Positions 34,366-42,862 of a DNA stretch of 47,382 nucleotides are shown here, piece after piece. The position numbers were made by a program, and so were the translations under genes. Each line of letters starts with the position of its first letter. The first letter of the stretch is position 1. This DNA comes from CADCVT01 sp036389485 (GTDB taxonomy: Bacteria; Actinomycetota; Thermoleophilia; Solirubrobacterales; Solirubrobacteraceae), in NCBI GenBank assembly GCA_036389485.1, contig DASVPR010000022.1, positions 1 to 47,382 on the forward strand, in the 5' to 3' direction. Below the pieces are notes generated by a model that did no database searches, was not told where the DNA came from, and saw only the letters and a program-made list of their open reading frames with translations.

Positions 34366-34662
34366 ATGAGTCCAGTGCGTGGACCTAGAAGAGAAGAGGA
34401 ATTCGTGCGTGACGCGCTGCGGTCGATCGACATGGCCGCGGACGCAGCCCGCGAGGAGGCGGATCTCATGCGGCAGGCGGCCAAGGATGCGCGCCGATTT
34501 GCAAGCCGGGCGCGGCGTGCGGTGCCGACGCCTCGCGTCAAGGGCAACGGAGGTCAGCGCGCCGCCATGCAAGATCACCCCCCCGAGCCGCCACCGCCGG
34601 CCAGCACAAACGGCGAAGTCGGCCGCGTCGTCGTGCTGTCGGACGCTCGCTCGCAGCGCTAG
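34366..34662 (+). CDS. small helical protein, unknown function
   Basis: A 98-residue protein with a strong RBS (GAGGAGGG, about 9 nt before the ATG). Residues 8-50 form a charged helix (EEEFVRDALRSIDMAADAAREE), then a Pro-rich linker and the tail VGRVVVLSD. Rare codons such as TTT occur. It follows the two-helix membrane protein by 59 bp and could be its partner. No family is recognised. Confidence 0.65.
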   Translation: MSPVRGPRREEEFVRDALRSIDMAADAAREEADLMRQAAKDARRFASRARRAVPTPRVKGNGGQRAAMQDHPPEPPPPASTNGEVGRVVVLSDARSQR

Positions 34663-34717
34663 GACGACGGCCGCGACCGCCCCGCACGTCCGCGCCGTCG
34701 CATTACCTCGCGTTCGC

Positions 34718-35374
34718 ATGATCGCGCTGGCCGCCGCGCTCGTCGCCGGCTTCCTCGCGTTCTGGGTCTTCGACGTCCTCGACTCGGAGCAGGTCCGGGA
34801 CTGGATCGACCCGCTCGGCGCGGCGGCGGCGCCCGCGTACGTCGTCGTGTCCGCGCTGCTCGGCGCGGCGCTGGTCCCCGGGCCGATGCTCGCCGCGACG
34901 AGCGGGCTGCTCTTCGGCGCGGCGCTCGGCACCGCGGTCACGATCGCGTCGGCGGTGCTGAGCGCGGTCGTCTCGCTGCTGGTCGGGCGCGCGGCGGGGC
35001 GCGACGAGGTCGACAGGCGGATCGAGGACCGCGAGCGGGCCGCCGCGCTCGTCGCGCTCGCCCGCCGGCACGGGACGCTGGCGGTCGCGCTGCAGCGCCT
35101 CGCGCCGTTCGTCCCGGACGCGCCGGTCTCGTACCTGTTCGGCGCCGCCGGGCTGCGCGTCTGGCAGATCGCGGTCGGGACGGCGCTCGGGTCCGCGCCG
35201 CGGGCGTTCTCCTACACCAGCATCGGGGCGTCGCTCGACGACCCCGGTTCGCCGCTCGCGCTCGCCGGCTGGGCCGGCGTGGCGATCACGGGCCTGGTGG
35301 GTCTGCTGCTCGGCCGGCGGTGGCTCGCATCTGCGGGAACAGGACGACGTCCCGCAGCGACGGAGCATCGGTGA
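34718..35374 (+). CDS. TVP38/TMEM64-family (DedA-like) membrane protein
   Basis: A 218-residue polytopic protein with about five hydrophobic helices. The SNARE-associated/VTT signature is seen as GAALVPGPMLAATSGLLFGAALG, then LQRLAPFVPDAPVSYLFGAAG and ALGSAPRAFSYTSIG. The family includes lipid scramblase-like or transporter proteins. The ATG at 34718 begins at the first helix. The last 89 bp overlap the 3' end of lysS on the opposite strand, so transcription converges there. Confidence 0.82.
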   Translation: MIALAAALVAGFLAFWVFDVLDSEQVRDWIDPLGAAAAPAYVVVSALLGAALVPGPMLAATSGLLFGAALGTAVTIASAVLSAVVSLLVGRAAGRDEVDRRIEDRERAAALVALARRHGTLAVALQRLAPFVPDAPVSYLFGAAGLRVWQIAVGTALGSAPRAFSYTSIGASLDDPGSPLALAGWAGVAITGLVGLLLGRRWLASAGTGRRPAATEHR

Positions 35375-36680
35375 GCAGCGCGGTCAGCCGGTCGATCCCG
35401 ACCCCGACGCCGGACATCGGCGCCATCCCGAACTCCATCGCCTCGATGAAGTCCTCCTCGAGCGCCATCGCCTCGTCGTCGCCGCCGGCCTGCTCGAGCA
35501 GCCGCGCGCGCTGCTCGCCGGGGTCGACCAGCTCCGAGTAGCCCTTCGCCAGCTCCCACCCGTTGGCGACGACCTGGAACATGTCGAGCCGCTCCGGGTC
35601 CTCGACGTTGCGCGCCGCCAGGGGAACGAGCTCCTTCGGGTGGTTGACGAGGAAGCACGGGTCGAGGAGCTTCGGGCGGACCGTGCGCTTGTAGAGCGAG
35701 TCCATGAGCCGCGCCAGCGACACCGTCTCCGCCTCCGGCACCTCGATGTCGCGCTCGCGCATGGCGGCGGCCAAGGCGTCGACTTCGCGGACGGTCGTGA
35801 GGTCGATGCCGGTCTCCTCGCGCACCGCGGCGCGGTAGTCGACGACCGGCCACTCGCCGCCGAACTCGAGCGTCCGGCCCTGGTGCGAGACCGCCGTGCT
35901 GCCGTTCGCGGCGACCGCGCACCGCGTCAGCAGCTCCTTCGTGTAGCGCATGTTGTCGGTGTGGTCCCAGTACGCGCAGTACCACTCCAGCATCGTGAAC
36001 TCCTGGAGGTGGCTGGGATCGAGGCCCTCGTTGCGGAAGCACTTCGCGATCTCGTAGACGCGGTCGAACTGCCCGGCGACCAGGCGCTTCAGGTAGGTCT
36101 CCGGCGCGATCCGCAAGTAGAAGTCGACGTCGAGCGCGTTGTGGTGCGTGACGAACGGCCGCGCCGACGCGCCGCTCGCCTGCGGCTGCAGCACCGGCGT
36201 CTCGACCTCGAGGAAGTCGTGCTCGGCCATCTGCTCGCGGACCGCGTCGACGATCCACGTCCGCTTCGAGAAGCGCGCCCGCGCCTCCGGGTCGAGCGCG
36301 AGGTCGAGGTAGCGCTTGCGCAGCTTGGTCTCGACGTCGGTGATGCCGACCCACTTGTCCGGGAACCCGGTCCGCGTCCGCTGCAGGATCGCGAACGACT
36401 TGACGCGCAGCGTCGGCTCGCCCTTGCGCGTCGTCCACCGCACGCCGTCGACGCCCACGATGTCCCCGAGCCCTATCTCCTTCGCCCGCTCCATCTCCGC
36501 CGGACCCAGCTCGTCGAGCGTGAACGCGACCTGCACCCTCCCCCGCCGGTCCTGGAGATGGCCGAACGCGAGCTTGCCGAAGCTGCGGAACAGCACGATC
36601 CGCCCGGCGAGCCGCGCGGGCGCCTCCTCGGGCAGGTCCGGCACCTCGGTCGACAGGTGGGTGACGTCGTAGAACGCCAT
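35286..36680 (-). CDS. lysS: lysyl-tRNA synthetase, class II
   Basis: It charges tRNA-Lys. The 464-residue protein has an N-terminal OB-fold (LAGRIVLFRSFGKLAFGHLQD) and a class II catalytic core with motif 2 in CFRNEG and motif 3 in GVGVGIDRL. It is a little shorter than the usual 490-500 residues. It belongs to a divergent subtype: the segment after motif 2 is LDPSHLQEFTMLEWY where standard enzymes have an HNPEFT sequence, and ELAKGYSEL replaces the usual NAYSEL-like motif. The ATG at 36678-36680 matches the family start. It converges on the TVP38 gene. Confidence 0.93.
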   Translation of the reverse strand: MAFYDVTHLSTEVPDLPEEAPARLAGRIVLFRSFGKLAFGHLQDRRGRVQVAFTLDELGPAEMERAKEIGLGDIVGVDGVRWTTRKGEPTLRVKSFAILQRTRTGFPDKWVGITDVETKLRKRYLDLALDPEARARFSKRTWIVDAVREQMAEHDFLEVETPVLQPQASGASARPFVTHHNALDVDFYLRIAPETYLKRLVAGQFDRVYEIAKCFRNEGLDPSHLQEFTMLEWYCAYWDHTDNMRYTKELLTRCAVAANGSTAVSHQGRTLEFGGEWPVVDYRAAVREETGIDLTTVREVDALAAAMRERDIEVPEAETVSLARLMDSLYKRTVRPKLLDPCFLVNHPKELVPLAARNVEDPERLDMFQVVANGWELAKGYSELVDPGEQRARLLEQAGGDDEAMALEEDFIEAMEFGMAPMSGVGVGIDRLTALLTDAPSLRDVVLFPQMRATAGRAADPPGP

Positions 36681-36711
36681 TCGACGGGCGACTGTACTGC
36701 CGCCCGCCGGG

Positions 36712-37293
36712 TCAGGAACCGCCGGAGAGGAAGCCGGAGACGACGCAGTTGCCGCCCGACTTGCGCTCGCCGTACTCGAAGGCGTGGAACAGCACGGGCG
36801 CCCCGGCGCCCGACTGGTAGTGGACGGAGAACCCGGAGAACGTCTGCACGATCCGGACCTCGCCGGGGTTGAAGTCGAAGTCCGCGTCGAACCGCTCGCT
36901 CCAGATCGCCGAGTGCGGCTCGGACGTCGTCAAGGTGAGCGTCGGCCGATGGAAGGTCGGGTCGCTGCTCGACGTCGCGCACGAGGCCATCGCGGTCAGC
37001 CCGGCGGCGGTGAAGATCGTCCGAGCGGGCGCGTCGGCGACGACGACCTCGGAGACCGGCGTCGAGCCGGGCGGGCCCTGGACGTTCCACTCGATCGGGT
37101 TCTCGTTCTTCGAGCACGGCTTCGTCCGGCCGTCGTAGATCCGCAGGTCGCCGGTCGCCCGCGCGTAGCACGCGCTGATGCGCGTCTCGCTCGTGGGCGC
37201 GAGCGCCCCGGTGGCGACGCCTCCCGCGGCGCCGAGCGCGACGAGGAACGCGGCGGTGGCGAGGACGTTCGCGTAGGTCAGGCGCCGGCCCAC
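36712..37293 (-). CDS. exported protein with short collagen-like motif
   Basis: A 193-residue protein with an N-terminal membrane anchor or signal (LATAAFLVALGAAGGVATG). The mature part opens with ISACYARATGDLRIYDG, then KPCSKNENPIEWNVQGPPG, a cysteine-bracketed module ending in a collagen-like GPPG seen in many actinobacterial exported proteins. The remainder is beta-rich with a C-terminal Cys (GGNCVVSGF). Function is unknown. The GTG start overlaps the end of the cystathionine lyase gene by 16 bp. Confidence 0.72.
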   Translation of the reverse strand: MGRRLTYANVLATAAFLVALGAAGGVATGALAPTSETRISACYARATGDLRIYDGRTKPCSKNENPIEWNVQGPPGSTPVSEVVVADAPARTIFTAAGLTAMASCATSSSDPTFHRPTLTLTTSEPHSAIWSERFDADFDFNPGEVRIVQTFSGFSVHYQSGAGAPVLFHAFEYGERKSGGNCVVSGFLSGGS

Positions 37294-38402
37294 GCGCCGA
37301 CGCTACCGGACGGCTGAGTGGAAGTCACGAGCAGCGCCTGCCGGAGGTCCTCGACGAGGTCCTCCGCCGCCTCGACGCCGCAGCTCAGCCGCACGAGGTC
37401 GGGCGGGACCGCCGCGGCCGAACCCTCCACGGACTGGTGCGTCATCGCCTGCGGGACCTCGATGAGCGACTCGACGCCGCCGAGCGACTCCGCGAGCGTG
37501 AAGAGCTTCGTCGACGACGCGATGCGGAGCGCGTCGGGGTGGCGGAAGGAGACCATGCCGCCGAAGCCCGGCCAGCGGACGTCCTCGACGCCCTCCTCGC
37601 GCAGCATCGCGACGACCGCCCGCGCGTTCTCGGTGTGCGCGCGCACGCGCAGGTGCAGCGTGCGCAGCCCGCGGTGGACGAGGAAGCAGTCGAACGGCCC
37701 GGGCACGGCGCCGACCGACATCTGCACGAAGCGCACCTGCTCGTGCAGCGCCGCGTGCCTGACGACGAGCGCGCCGCCGATCACGTCCGAGTGCCCGCCC
37801 AGGTACTTCGTCGTCGAGTGCATGACCGCGTCGGCGCCGAGCTCGAGCGGGCGCTGGATCACCGGCGTCGCGAACGTGCTGTCGACGGCGACGAGCGCGC
37901 GGCCGGCGACGGCCTCCACGACCGCGGCGACGTCGACCACGTTCAGCAGCGGGTTCGTCGGCGTCTCGACCCACACCACGCGGGTCGAGTCCCGCATCGC
38001 GTCGGCGACGGACGAGGGGTCGGTCTGGTCGACGAGGTCGTGCTGCAGCCCGAAGCGGCTGAGGATCTTGTCGACGAGCCGGTAGGTCCCGCCGTAGAGG
38101 TCGTTCGGGAGGATCACGTGGTCGCCCGCGCTCGTCGCCGCGGTCAGCAGCGCGTGCGTCGCCGCCATACCCGAGCTGAACGCGGTGCCGTGCCCGCCCT
38201 CCAATTCGCCCAGCGCGTTCTCCAGCGCGCGCCGGGTCGGGTTCCCCGAGCGCGAGTAGTCGAAGTCCTCGACGTACTCGCCGGGAGCAGGCTGCGCGAA
38301 GGTCGACGTCTGATGGATCGCCGGGATCACCGAGCCGTACGTCGGGTCCGGCTCGAGGCCCGCGTGGACCGCGCGGGTCGCGAAGTGGTGCTCGCCGCTC
38401 AT
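37278..38402 (-). CDS. cystathionine gamma-lyase / gamma-synthase family PLP enzyme
   Basis: A 374-residue Cys/Met-metabolism enzyme, most likely cystathionine gamma-lyase given the adjacent cystathionine beta-synthase. It would cleave cystathionine to cysteine, 2-oxobutyrate and ammonia. The PLP-binding Lys199 is in HSTTKYLGGHSD. YSRSGNPTR (49-57), SSGMAATHALL, NDLYGGTYR and ETPTNPLL are family blocks. Its ATG overlaps the cbs stop as ATGA, indicating translational coupling. Gamma-synthase activity cannot be excluded from sequence. Confidence 0.92.
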   Translation of the reverse strand: MSGEHHFATRAVHAGLEPDPTYGSVIPAIHQTSTFAQPAPGEYVEDFDYSRSGNPTRRALENALGELEGGHGTAFSSGMAATHALLTAATSAGDHVILPNDLYGGTYRLVDKILSRFGLQHDLVDQTDPSSVADAMRDSTRVVWVETPTNPLLNVVDVAAVVEAVAGRALVAVDSTFATPVIQRPLELGADAVMHSTTKYLGGHSDVIGGALVVRHAALHEQVRFVQMSVGAVPGPFDCFLVHRGLRTLHLRVRAHTENARAVVAMLREEGVEDVRWPGFGGMVSFRHPDALRIASSTKLFTLAESLGGVESLIEVPQAMTHQSVEGSAAAVPPDLVRLSCGVEAAEDLVEDLRQALLVTSTQPSGSVGAWAGA

Positions 38403-39790
38403 CGCGCGAGCGCCTCGAGGAGGTCCGCGCGGGTGACGACGCCGGCCGCGCGCCCCTCGACGGTGACGAGCAGCGCGCCGCGCTCGCCGGCGAGGAGCGA
38501 GACCGCGTCGGTCGCGGCGTCGTCGGCAGCGACGGCCGGGAACGGCGGCTCCATCACGTCGATGACGTCGGCGTTGAGGAGCGACGAGTCCTCGACCGCG
38601 TGCTTGAGCAGCCCGCGCTCGCCGACGCTGCCGACGACCGCCTGCGGGTCGTGCGAGGAGACCACCGGCAGCTGGGAGACGCGGTGCTCGTGCAGCAGCG
38701 CGACCGCGTCGCGGACCTTGTCGTGCGCGCGCACGGTCACGAGCGGCGGGACCTCCCCGCTCTCGTGCTTGCGGCGCAGCACCTCGCCGACCGACATCGT
38801 CCCACTCGGCCGCTCGAGGAAGCCGTACTGGGTCATCCAGGCGTCGCTGTAGATCTTCGACAGGTAGCTGCGCCCGCCGTCGGGGAGCACGACGACCATC
38901 AGCGCCTCGGGGTCGTCGATCGTCGCGGCCGCCTCGAGCGCCGCGTGCACCGCGAGCCCGCCGCTGCCGCCCGTGAGGATGCCCTCCTCGCGCGCGAGCC
39001 GGCGCGTCATGAGGAAGCTGTCCTTGTCGGACACGGTCACCCAGCGATCGACGATGTCGCGGTCGAACGTCTCGGGCCAGAAGTCCTCGCCGACGCCCTC
39101 GACGAGGTACGGCTTGACGTCGTCGTTGGAGTAGATCGAGCCGACCGGGTCCGCGCCGACGATCTCGATCGCCGGGTTCATCTCGTTCAGGAAGCGGCCT
39201 GTGCCGGTGACCGTCCCGCCGGTGCCCACGCCGACGACGAGGTGCGTGATCCGGCCCGCGGTCTGCTCCCAGATCTCCGGGCCGGTGGTGCGGTAGTGGG
39301 TCTCCGGGTTGGCCTGGTTGCGGTACTGGTTGGGCTGGAACGCCCCGGGGATCTCCTCGGTGAGGCGGTCGGCGACGCGGTAGTACGACTCGGGCGAGTC
39401 CGGCGCGACGTCGGTCGGCGCGACGACGACCTCGGCGCCGTACGCGCGCAGGAGGTCGATCTTCTCCTTGGACATCTTGTCCGGCATGACCGCGATGACG
39501 CGATAGCCCTTCAGCCGCGCGGCGATGGCGAGCCCGGTGCCAGTGTTGCCGCTCGTGGGCTCGACGATGGTGCCGCCCGGCTTCAGCTTGCCGTCGCGCT
39601 CGGCGGCCTCGATGAGGGAGACCGCCACGCGGTCCTTGATGGACCCGCCCGGGTTCAGCGCCTCGACCTTCGCGACGATCTGGGGCTTCACGCCCGCGCC
39701 GACGTGCGGGAGGCGCACCAGCGGCGTGTCGCCGATCGCGTCGAGGATGGACGGGAGGATCCTGGTCGTCTGCTCGGTCGCCGCGCTCAT
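38399..39790 (-). CDS. cystathionine beta-synthase
   Basis: It condenses homocysteine and serine to cystathionine. The 463-residue protein has an N-terminal PLP domain with Lys52 in NPGGSIKD and TSGNTGTGLA, then GVGTGGTVTGTGRFL and GGSGGLAV. A C-terminal Bateman pair of CBS domains spans about 340-463 and may sense adenosyl ligands, as in human CBS. There is no N-terminal haem domain. The ATG at 39788-39790 is preferred over an upstream TTG-type start. It diverges from an Lrp/AsnC regulator and is coupled to the lyase gene. Confidence 0.93.
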   Translation of the reverse strand: MSAATEQTTRILPSILDAIGDTPLVRLPHVGAGVKPQIVAKVEALNPGGSIKDRVAVSLIEAAERDGKLKPGGTIVEPTSGNTGTGLAIAARLKGYRVIAVMPDKMSKEKIDLLRAYGAEVVVAPTDVAPDSPESYYRVADRLTEEIPGAFQPNQYRNQANPETHYRTTGPEIWEQTAGRITHLVVGVGTGGTVTGTGRFLNEMNPAIEIVGADPVGSIYSNDDVKPYLVEGVGEDFWPETFDRDIVDRWVTVSDKDSFLMTRRLAREEGILTGGSGGLAVHAALEAAATIDDPEALMVVVLPDGGRSYLSKIYSDAWMTQYGFLERPSGTMSVGEVLRRKHESGEVPPLVTVRAHDKVRDAVALLHEHRVSQLPVVSSHDPQAVVGSVGERGLLKHAVEDSSLLNADVIDVMEPPFPAVAADDAATDAVSLLAGERGALLVTVEGRAAGVVTRADLLEALAR

Positions 39791-39832
39791 GCCGCGAGTG
39801 TAGGACTTGTACGGCCGCAGAGCGATCCTTCC

Positions 39833-39851
39833 GAACATCGTGCGATACTTC
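39833..39851. promoter_or_regulatory. quasi-palindrome between cbs and lrp
   Basis: On the minus strand the segment reads GAAGTATCGCACGATGTTC. It has arms GAA..ATCG and CGAT.TTC, a dyad with one-base asymmetry, only 7 bp before the Lrp/AsnC start. The 67-bp divergent gap has no other dyad. It is a plausible autoregulatory and cbs-cgl operator site. Confidence 0.35.
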
Positions 39852-39857
39852 AGGTTG

Positions 39858-40343
39858 ATGCCGAATTTCGTGCAGCTCGACGCCCTCGATCAGGCGATCC
39901 TCGAAATCCTGTCCGCCGACGCGCGGATCCCCAACAACCGCCTCGCGGAGCAGGTCGGCCTCGCGCCGTCGACGTGCCTGGCCCGCGTGCGCGCCCTGAG
40001 GGACGCCGGCGTGGTCCGCGGCTTCCATGCCGAGATCGACCTCGGCGCGCTCGGCCGCCCGCTCCAGGCGATGATCGCGGTCCGCCTCGCCGTCCACGCG
40101 CGCGCACAGATCGACGACTTCACCGACCACGTCAGCGCGCTGCCCGGCGTCCTCTCGATCTTCCACATGACCGGCCAGACCGACTACCTCGTGTGGGTCG
40201 CCGTGGCCGACGCCCAGGACCTCCGTGAGTTCGTCGTCGACCACCTCGCGACCCACCCCGCGACCGCCCACGCGGAGACGTCGCTGATCTACGAGCACCG
40301 CCGCGGCCCCGGCATCTGGGGCGCTGCGGAGCCGGCTCACTAG
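39858..40343 (+). CDS. Lrp/AsnC-family transcriptional regulator
   Basis: A 161-residue regulator with an N-terminal HTH (LDALDQAILEILSADARIPNNRLAEQVGLAPSTC, shown here only by its ends) and a C-terminal RAM/AsnC ligand domain (GVLSIFHMTGQTDYLVWVAV). It begins at ATG 39858 (MPNFVQLD); an upstream TTG at 39807 is less likely because the RAM-HTH core starts here. It diverges from cbs-cgl and is the natural candidate to regulate them, perhaps sensing a sulfur or branched-chain amino acid. Confidence 0.9.
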   Translation: MPNFVQLDALDQAILEILSADARIPNNRLAEQVGLAPSTCLARVRALRDAGVVRGFHAEIDLGALGRPLQAMIAVRLAVHARAQIDDFTDHVSALPGVLSIFHMTGQTDYLVWVAVADAQDLREFVVDHLATHPATAHAETSLIYEHRRGPGIWGAAEPAH

Positions 40344-40349
40344 CCGGGG

Positions 40350-40670
40350 CTAGCCCGCGTCCCAGCCCAGCTCGTCCCCGGTGTCGAGCTTGCTCCAGAA
40401 CGTCACGCTCGGCTCGGACGTGACGCCGGCGGCTTCCATGAGCGGCCCGATCTTGTCCTGCGCCTCGCCGAAGAACGCCTGGAAGCTCTGCTCGTCGGGC
40501 CACTCGTCGACCGCCATGAACTCGCCGTCGGCGCCGTAGAAGCGATGCGCGATCACGCCGTGGCTCTTCGCGACCTCGAGGATGGCCTGGAGCGTGTCGG
40601 CGTGGTCCTTCGCGGTCTGCTCGAACCGCGCCGGGTCGCCCTGGACGCGCAACGTCATGATCACCGACAT
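40350..40670 (-). CDS. small dimeric alpha/beta-barrel (ABM-like) protein
   Basis: A 106-residue protein beginning MSVIMTLRVQGDPARFEQTA, with AILEVAKSHGVIAHRFYG, FMAVDEWPDEQSFQAFF and SEPSVTFWSKL. This pattern fits the antibiotic-biosynthesis-monooxygenase-like ferredoxin-fold superfamily of dimeric alpha/beta barrels; no heme or catalytic residues are certain. The ATG has a GAGGAGG RBS. It converges on the Lrp gene with only 6 bp between stops. Confidence 0.78.
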   Translation of the reverse strand: MSVIMTLRVQGDPARFEQTAKDHADTLQAILEVAKSHGVIAHRFYGADGEFMAVDEWPDEQSFQAFFGEAQDKIGPLMEAAGVTSEPSVTFWSKLDTGDELGWDAG

Positions 40671-40732
40671 CCGATCCTCCTCGTTCGCTCGAAGCCGCAT
40701 CCTCACGGACGCCGTCGAGCCGGGTCAAGCGG

Positions 40733-40792
40733 GGCGGAGCGCCGCGGCCGGCGCCCTCACGCCGTCGGGCGGAGCGCCGCGGCCGGCGCCCT
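40733..40792. repeat. 25-bp direct repeat at the phosphatase stop codon
   Basis: A GC-only-like 25-bp segment starting GGCGGAGCGCCGCGGCCGGC occurs at 40733-40757 and again at 40768-40792, separated by 10 bp. The second copy enters the stop codon of the phosphatase gene. Each copy is near-palindromic and could form a strong hairpin, so it may act as a terminator for the phosphatase gene, which is transcribed leftward. Confidence 0.6.
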
Positions 40793-42446
40793 ACGCGCGC
40801 GGCTTCGGGCGTACGCGCAGCGCGACGATCGCGAGGTCGTCGCGAGGGCGGCCGCCGGAGGCGGCGAGCACCGCGGCCTCGATCCGCTGCACCACGCGCG
40901 TCGGCGCCTGGCCGGCGAGGTCGCGCAGGAGCGCGCGGAGCCGGCCCTCGCCGAACACGCCGCTCGGGCCGCGCGCCTCGACGACGCCGTCGGTGTAGAG
41001 CACGAGCAGCTCGCCCGGCGCGAGGCGGTCGCGGACGTCGGTGGCGTCGTGGCCGGGGTCGACGCCGAGCAGCGGCCCGAAGCGGCCGACCTCGCGGACC
41101 TGGCCGTCCGCGGAGACGACGAGCGGCAGCGGATGGCCGGCCGCCGCCACCGTCAATGCGAGGCCCTCCGGGTCCGGCTCGATCTCGACGCACGCGACCG
41201 ACGCCAGCCGCTCGCCCGGCCGCTCCGCGAGCAGCGCGCGGTTCAGCACGGCGAGCAGCGCGCTCGGCGAGCGCTCGTACGGCGCGGCGGCGCGCAGCGT
41301 GTGCCGCGCCAGGCCGGTGACGGCCGCGGCGGTGGGCCCCTTCCCCACCACGTCGCCGATCACGACCCGCCAGCCGGTCTCGGACGGGAAGACGTCGTAG
41401 AAGTCGCCGCCGACCTGGTTGCCCTCGCCCGCCGCCACGTAGCGCGCGCCGACGTCGAGCCCGCGGATCCGCGGCAGCTCCGGCGGCAGCAGCTCCTCCT
41501 GCAGCGACATCGCGACGAGGTCGCGCTGGGCGTAGAGCATCGCGTTGTCCAGCGCCAGCGCGCAGCGGTCGGCCAGCTCACGCGCGAGCACGAGCGTCGC
41601 CGGGCCGAACCGGCGCCCGGACTCCGCATCGGTGGCCAGCGCGATGTCGCCGAGCACCCGCCCGCGCGCGATCAGCGGGACGATGCACACCGACACGAAC
41701 CCGACCTCCCGCAGGATGCGCAGGTGGTCTTCGTCCTGGGCGGCCGCGACGAGGAACTCCTCGGGCAGCTCCTCGATGAGCTCGGGCTCGCCGGTGCGGA
41801 TCACGGCCGGCGAGCCGACCGGCGCGTCCGGGTCGAGCGGGTAGCGCCGCTCGTACTCGGCGAGCCAGTGCGTCTTGGCTTCGTCGCGGTGCCGCCACGA
41901 GACGCGGTCGATGCCGCCGGCCTCGTTGACCAGCTCGACGAAGCACCAGTCCGCGATCTCGGGGACCACGAGGTTCGCGGCCAGGTCGGCCGTCTCGCGG
42001 ACGCTCAGCGCCGTGCTCAGCAGCTGCCCGGCCCGCGCCATCAGCGAGTCGCGCCGGTGCGCCTCCGCCAGCGCCTCCTCCGCCGCGCGCTGCTCGGTCA
42101 CCTCCACCGCCGCGACCCCGACGCCGCCGCCGTCCGGCAGCGGGAAGTGCGAGACGTCCCAGTGGCGGACCACGCCGGCGCCGTTCCCGAGCACGCCGCT
42201 GACGATCTCGCGGTGCGGCCGCCCCGTCTCCAGCACCTCGCGCAGCCGCCGCTCGGCCTCCGCGCCCAGCTCCGCGTGCACCTCGGACGGCCGCCGCCCG
42301 ACGATCTCCTCCGGCGGAAGCTGGTTCAGCGCGGCCAGCGCCGGGTTGACCCAGGCGCAGCGCAGGTCGGCGTCGAACGCGCCCAGCCCGACGGGCGCGC
42401 CTTCGACGACGTCGTATCTGAGGGGATGCGGGTGGTCGGCGTCCAT
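40791..42446 (-). CDS. PAS-GAF-PP2C (SpoIIE/RsbU-type) serine phosphatase
   Basis: A 551-residue cytosolic signalling phosphatase. A PAS domain (about 15-130; RHWDVSHFPLPDG) is followed by GAF (about 150-310) and an RsbU/SpoIIE phosphatase domain (about 320-545) with metal-binding aspartates in GGDFYDVF, GDVVGKG, LYTDGVVEARG and RDDLAIVAL. Such enzymes dephosphorylate anti-anti-sigma factors in partner-switching control of stress sigma factors. No anti-sigma partner lies nearby. The start is uncertain: ATG at 42446 is used, with ATG at 42476 also possible; neither has a clear RBS. Confidence 0.88.
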   Translation of the reverse strand: MDADHPHPLRYDVVEGAPVGLGAFDADLRCAWVNPALAALNQLPPEEIVGRRPSEVHAELGAEAERRLREVLETGRPHREIVSGVLGNGAGVVRHWDVSHFPLPDGGGVGVAAVEVTEQRAAEEALAEAHRRDSLMARAGQLLSTALSVRETADLAANLVVPEIADWCFVELVNEAGGIDRVSWRHRDEAKTHWLAEYERRYPLDPDAPVGSPAVIRTGEPELIEELPEEFLVAAAQDEDHLRILREVGFVSVCIVPLIARGRVLGDIALATDAESGRRFGPATLVLARELADRCALALDNAMLYAQRDLVAMSLQEELLPPELPRIRGLDVGARYVAAGEGNQVGGDFYDVFPSETGWRVVIGDVVGKGPTAAAVTGLARHTLRAAAPYERSPSALLAVLNRALLAERPGERLASVACVEIEPDPEGLALTVAAAGHPLPLVVSADGQVREVGRFGPLLGVDPGHDATDVRDRLAPGELLVLYTDGVVEARGPSGVFGEGRLRALLRDLAGQAPTRVVQRIEAAVLAASGGRPRDDLAIVALRVRPKPRA

Positions 42447-42570
42447 ACCAGGGAGCGGGTCCGTCCTCAGTCTCATCAACGCACGGAACGCCTGGAACTG
42501 GCGGTGGACGAACGTTCAGTGTGGGAGGGGCGCAGAACGTGGCACGCCCTCCTGCACCCGAGGTGACGCC

Positions 42571-42816
42571 GCTCGTCGTCGGCACGTCGCGCGCGAGCCG
42601 CCGCCCGGTCGCTACGTCCACGAGCGAGACGAAGCGCTGCGCGTCGAAGTACTTGCTGCCGTACTCGGTGAAGGTCGCGACGAAGTGTCCCGCGAACACG
42701 ACCCGCTCGAGCGACGTCGACTCCGCCTCGCCCGACTCGAGCTGCGCCAGGACCGGGTCGCGCCCGTCGGCCGCTGCCGGCACGCCGAGGAGCACCACGA
42801 CACAGAGGAGCCACAC
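42571..42816 (-). pseudogene. truncated secreted-protein gene between atpC and the phosphatase gene
   Basis: A frame starting at 42816 encodes a signal peptide (MWLLCVVVLLGVPAAADG) and about 60 ordered residues (LERVVFAGHFVATFTEYGSKY, then SLVDVATGRRLARDV), a beta-propeller-like pattern found in Thermoleophilia secreted proteins. The similarity stops near 42571. The frame then runs without a stop deep into the phosphatase gene in the wrong frame, so no sensible full protein exists. It starts 46 bp after atpC on the same strand. It is best read as a 5' remnant after a deletion. Confidence 0.55.
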
Positions 42817-42862
42817 CCGTCACACGCCCGCACCAACGGGCGCGAAACCGCTCCGTTGCGAA

